Part shown: piece by piece, positions 61,386 through 64,000 of the stretch
Layout: each line of letters starts with the position of its first letter
Position numbering within the stretch: the stretch's first letter is position 1
NCBI GenBank assembly: GCA_022846075.1
Contig: AP025582.1
Coordinates: 248,001-312,000 of the forward strand
DNA: 64,000 nucleotides
From: Oscillospiraceae bacterium
Lineage (GTDB): Bacteria > Bacillota > Clostridia > Oscillospirales > Oscillospiraceae
Reading direction: 5' to 3'
Translations under genes and position numbers: made by a program
Notes under the pieces: model-generated
The model's database searches: none
The model's input: only the letters and a program-made list of their open reading frames with translations
What the model was told of the DNA's origin: nothing

Positions 61386-62303
61386 ATGGATAAGACCGAG
61401 TGGAAAATTCTAAAGGAGATTGCCGACCTGGAGCAGGTGCCCCAGGGGGCCTATAACTTCCGGCTCAACGGCGCGGGAGACGGGCGGCAGTCCACCGCCA
61501 ACATTGAGATCGCCTCCAAGGCCGATAAACCGGGCATCGACATCATCATCAAGCCCGGCACCAAAAAGGAGAGCGTCCACATCCCCGTGGTCCTCAGCCA
61601 GAGCGGCTTGAAGGACGTGGTGTACAACGACTTTTACGTGGGTGAGGGGGCCGACGTGGACATCGTGGCCGGCTGCGGCATCCACAACACCGGCTGCGAG
61701 ACCAGCCAGCACGACGGCATCCACGTCTTCCACGTGGGCAAGAACGCCAGGGTCCGCTACTACGAGCGCCACTACGGCGAGGGCCCCGGCACCGGGGAGA
61801 ACATCCTCAACCCCCGTACCGAGGTCTACCTGGAGGAGGGAGCCTCCATCACCATGGAGATGACCCAGATCCGGGGGGTGGACTCCACCATCCGGGACAC
61901 CGTGGTCGTGGTGGGGCCGGGGGCCGAGTGCATCATCAACGAAAAGCTCCTCACCGACGGGGTGCAGAGCGCCGAGTCCAACGTGGAGTTGATTTTGGAC
62001 GGGGCGGACGCCAACGGGCGAGTCATCTCCCGCTCCGTGGCCCGGGGCACCTCCCGGCAGGTGTTCCAGCCCTGCGTGACGGGGAAGGCCAAGTGCTTCG
62101 GCCACGTCCAGTGCGACTCCATCATCATGGACGACGCCAAGATCAAATCCATCCCCGCCCTGGACGCCCAGAGCGTGGACGCCCAGCTCATCCACGAGGC
62201 GGCCATCGGCCGCATCGCCGGGGACCAGATTTTAAAGCTCATGACCCTGGGCCTCACCGAGCAGGAGGCCGAGGAGAAGATTTTGGAAGGCTTCCTCAAC
62301 TGA
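61386..62303 (+). CDS. SufB/SufD-family Fe-S scaffold protein
   Basis: A 305-aa scaffold, shorter than classical SufB (about 470) or SufD (about 420). The beta-helix core is seen (GCETSQHDGIHVFHVGKNAR; YLEEGASITMEMTQI) and the C-terminal ALDAQSVDAQLIHEAAIGRI plus LGLTEQEAEEKILEGFL are family marks. It contains Cys and His residues that could bind the cluster (CGIHNTGCE). With SufC it would assemble and pass on Fe-S clusters. mobA follows after one base. Confidence 0.9.
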   Translation: MDKTEWKILKEIADLEQVPQGAYNFRLNGAGDGRQSTANIEIASKADKPGIDIIIKPGTKKESVHIPVVLSQSGLKDVVYNDFYVGEGADVDIVAGCGIHNTGCETSQHDGIHVFHVGKNARVRYYERHYGEGPGTGENILNPRTEVYLEEGASITMEMTQIRGVDSTIRDTVVVVGPGAECIINEKLLTDGVQSAESNVELILDGADANGRVISRSVARGTSRQVFQPCVTGKAKCFGHVQCDSIIMDDAKIKSIPALDAQSVDAQLIHEAAIGRIAGDQILKLMTLGLTEQEAEEKILEGFLN

Positions 62304-62304
62304 G

Positions 62305-62883
62305 ATGGGAAACGCCCTGATTTTGCTGGCGGGGGGCAAGAGCTCCCGCTTCGGCCGGGACAAGACCCAGTTGGAGCTGGCCGGGCGGCGGCTGGTCCCC
62401 GCCATCGTGGACGCCTGCCGCCCCTTCTGCGGCGAGCTGTTCGTGGTGAGCAACGCCCAGGGGAAGTTCGGCCTCCCCGGCGTGACGGAGCTGAGGGACA
62501 TCTACCCCGACACCGGCCCCCTGGGGGGCATCCACGCGGGGCTCACCGCCTCCCAAAGCGAAAAGAACCTGGTGGTGGCCTGCGACATGCCCTTCTTCTC
62601 CCCCGAGCTTGCCCAGCGCCTGCTGGAGGAGAGCGGGGGACACCTGGCCTGCGTCCCCAGGGTGGGGGACAAGCTCCAGCCCCTCCTCGCCGTCTATGAC
62701 CGGGCCCTGCTGCCCCGGGCGGAGGAGCTGCTCCGGGCGGGAAGACGCCCCGTCCGGGGCCTCTACGAGGACACGGACACTCTGTTCCTGGACTGCGGGG
62801 ACTGGTGCCGCGGCGGCGAGGCCGCCCCCGGCTCCCCCTTCTATAACATCAACTACCCGGAGGATTTTACCCGGCTGTTGTAA
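62305..62883 (+). CDS. mobA: molybdenum cofactor guanylyltransferase MobA
   Basis: A 192-aa nucleotidyltransferase that attaches GMP to molybdopterin. It has the LAGGKSSRFGRDKTQLEL nucleotide loop, DIYPDTGPLGGIHAGL and ACDMPFFSPEL with the metal-binding Asp. It is the third gene of a tightly packed sufC-sufB/D-mobA unit. This ties molybdenum cofactor maturation to Fe-S assembly; the xanthine dehydrogenase at 36191 needs both. A strong terminator follows. Confidence 0.93.
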   Translation: MGNALILLAGGKSSRFGRDKTQLELAGRRLVPAIVDACRPFCGELFVVSNAQGKFGLPGVTELRDIYPDTGPLGGIHAGLTASQSEKNLVVACDMPFFSPELAQRLLEESGGHLACVPRVGDKLQPLLAVYDRALLPRAEELLRAGRRPVRGLYEDTDTLFLDCGDWCRGGEAAPGSPFYNINYPEDFTRLL

Positions 62884-62898
62884 ACGGGTGAATACTTG

Positions 62899-62953
62899 AA
62901 AAGCAAAGAGACAAGCCGTTTTCTTCGGAAAACGGCTTGTCTCTTTGCTTTTT
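62899..62953 (+). terminator. terminator after mobA
   Basis: Near-perfect stem of about 25 bp with a short loop, ending in a T tract (CTTTTT). Confidence 0.93.
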
Positions 62954-63257
62954 GGAGCCGTGCTGACCTATGTCCAAAGAGCGTTAGTGCTAATTTCGAC
63001 AAAAAAAGGCATTAAGAATTGACGGAATATCCAAAAAAGACTTCTTGTGACTGGAAGGTTTGGTTAAAGATCGCTAAAATTATTTGCCGAATTTTGAAAG
63101 AAACTGTAAATCAGCCCTTTACCTTCGAGTAACTAGAACCTATATAATGGCCTTACCAAGGGGAGCGCGCCCTGACAGTATAGCCGTATGGTCCGCCCTT
63201 AAGCCCGGAAAGGATGGAACACGGTATGACGGTATGGAAGAGAGTGAGGAAAAGACA
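62954..63257 (+). other. AT-rich spacer before the CoA transferase
   Basis: No gene seen on either strand. It is clearly AT-richer than the preceding operon. TATAAT at 63143 is a possible -10, with only a poor -35 (TTTACC near 63118). GAGGA before 63258 is the ribosome site of the next gene. Confidence 0.5.
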
Positions 63258-64000
63258 ATGGGAAAAAAACCCTTATCCGGTCTAAAGGTGATCGATCTGA
63301 CATCCGCCTTGAATGGCCCCTTTTGCACTATGACGCTTGCGGATTATGGGGCCGAAGTCATCAAAATTGAACCCGTGGGAGGGGAACAGTGCCGTACCTG
63401 GGGGCCGTTAGACCCCAAAAGCGGAGACAGCGGCTTTTTTGCCCAGATCAACCGAAATAAGAAGGGTACCACGCTGAATTTGAAGACAGAAAAGGGCTTG
63501 GAACTGTTTTACGACTTGGTCAAGGATGCGGACATCCTGGTGGAGAACTACAAGGGCGGCGTAACCAAGAAACTGAAGGTGGATTACGATACCGTCCGCA
63601 AGATCAATCCCCGCATTATCTACGGCTCCAGCTCGGGTTTTGGCCAGTACGGTCCCATCACCCACCGCCCGTGCTACGATATCGTGGCCCAAGCCATGGG
63701 TGGCATGCTGAATCTGACCGGCTATCAGGAGACCGACCCGGTCAAGGTAGGGCCCTCTGTGGCCGACCATGTGGCGGGCATCTATCTGACGGTGGGGATT
63801 CTGATGGCCCTGTATCACAGGGAGAAGACCGGAGAGGGTCAGCATGTGGATGTGTCCATGGTGGATACGATTTTCAGCCTGCTGGAAAACAATATTCCCT
63901 ACTATACTGTCGCCGGTATCATACCGGGCCGTATGGGGAACGTGGACTCCACCATCGCACCCTTTGATGTGTATCCCTGTAAAGATGGATTTGTGGCCCT
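63258..64000 (+). CDS. CaiB/BaiF family CoA transferase (truncated by window end)
   Basis: 247 residues are visible of a family usually near 400 aa; the frame is open to the window edge. It starts MGKKPLSGLKVIDLTSALNG, then the family's GAEVIKIEPVGGE, NRNKKGTTLNLKTEKG and YDIVAQAMGGM. GEGQHVDVSMVD supplies the catalytic aspartate that becomes acylated in this class III CoA transferase family. It moves CoA between carboxylic acids; the substrate cannot be told without its neighbours. Codon use is AT-richer than the suf-mob operon. Confidence 0.9.
   Translation, partial: MGKKPLSGLKVIDLTSALNGPFCTMTLADYGAEVIKIEPVGGEQCRTWGPLDPKSGDSGFFAQINRNKKGTTLNLKTEKGLELFYDLVKDADILVENYKGGVTKKLKVDYDTVRKINPRIIYGSSSGFGQYGPITHRPCYDIVAQAMGGMLNLTGYQETDPVKVGPSVADHVAGIYLTVGILMALYHREKTGEGQHVDVSMVDTIFSLLENNIPYYTVAGIIPGRMGNVDSTIAPFDVYPCKDGFVA

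Overview
The window is a GC-rich chromosomal segment of an anaerobic, Gram-positive Clostridia-type bacterium, most like the Oscillospirales (Flavonifractor/Lawsonibacter-like). The evidence is a Clostridia-style V-type ATPase operon, an S-layer-homology surface protein, an LPXTG surface adhesin, a LytTR/GHKL two-component pair, a selenium-dependent-type xanthine dehydrogenase cluster and many perfect hairpin terminators. The genus is an inference from gene content and style; no search was run.

Layout. 1-7806: V-ATPase operon (I-K-E-C-F-A-B-D), interrupted between F and A by a palindromic repeat. 7863-11558: ferritin-like protein, tRNA-Val, and a LytTR response regulator convergent with a GHKL sensor kinase. 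11960-22300: one giant secreted protein (3446 aa) ending in three SLH domains, with candidate LytTR direct repeats upstream. 22535-35762: tRNA-Gly, azlCD, a lipid kinase, mnmG, mnmA, MATE, HD hydrolase, MntP/YtaF, M16 peptidase, a secreted 5'-nucleotidase and small hypotheticals. 35826-44242: purine/uric-acid-type cluster (xdh divergent from ygeX-ygeY-ygeW-carbamate kinase). 44336-52400: small proteins, GNAT, metG, a hairpin- and repeat-filled spacer, an Xre regulator, ABC-F, tag and rlmA. 52511-54632: a thioester-domain adhesin whose LPXTG anchor is out of frame after a seven-C tract. 54692-59675: livFGMHK. 59798-64000: fabG-like reductase, sufC-sufB/D-mobA, and a truncated CaiB/BaiF CoA transferase in an AT-richer context.

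How it fits together. The energy and nitrogen genes suggest an amino-acid and purine fermenter. The V-ATPase carries the residues of a Na+-binding rotor. The Liv and Azl systems move branched-chain amino acids. The xdh-yge cluster would break down purines to ammonia, pyruvate and carbamoyl phosphate, giving ATP through carbamate kinase. The sufC-sufB/D-mobA operon could supply Fe-S clusters and processed molybdenum cofactor to an enzyme such as xanthine dehydrogenase. Two very different surface proteins (SLH-anchored and sortase-anchored) face the host or community.

The most striking unexplained structure is a family of eight nested-palindrome elements. They sit in the spacers of the purine cluster, inside the V-ATPase operon and elsewhere. 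Two copies carry the same further insertion, two are tandem duplicates, and two are joined to a second repeat of about 130 bp.
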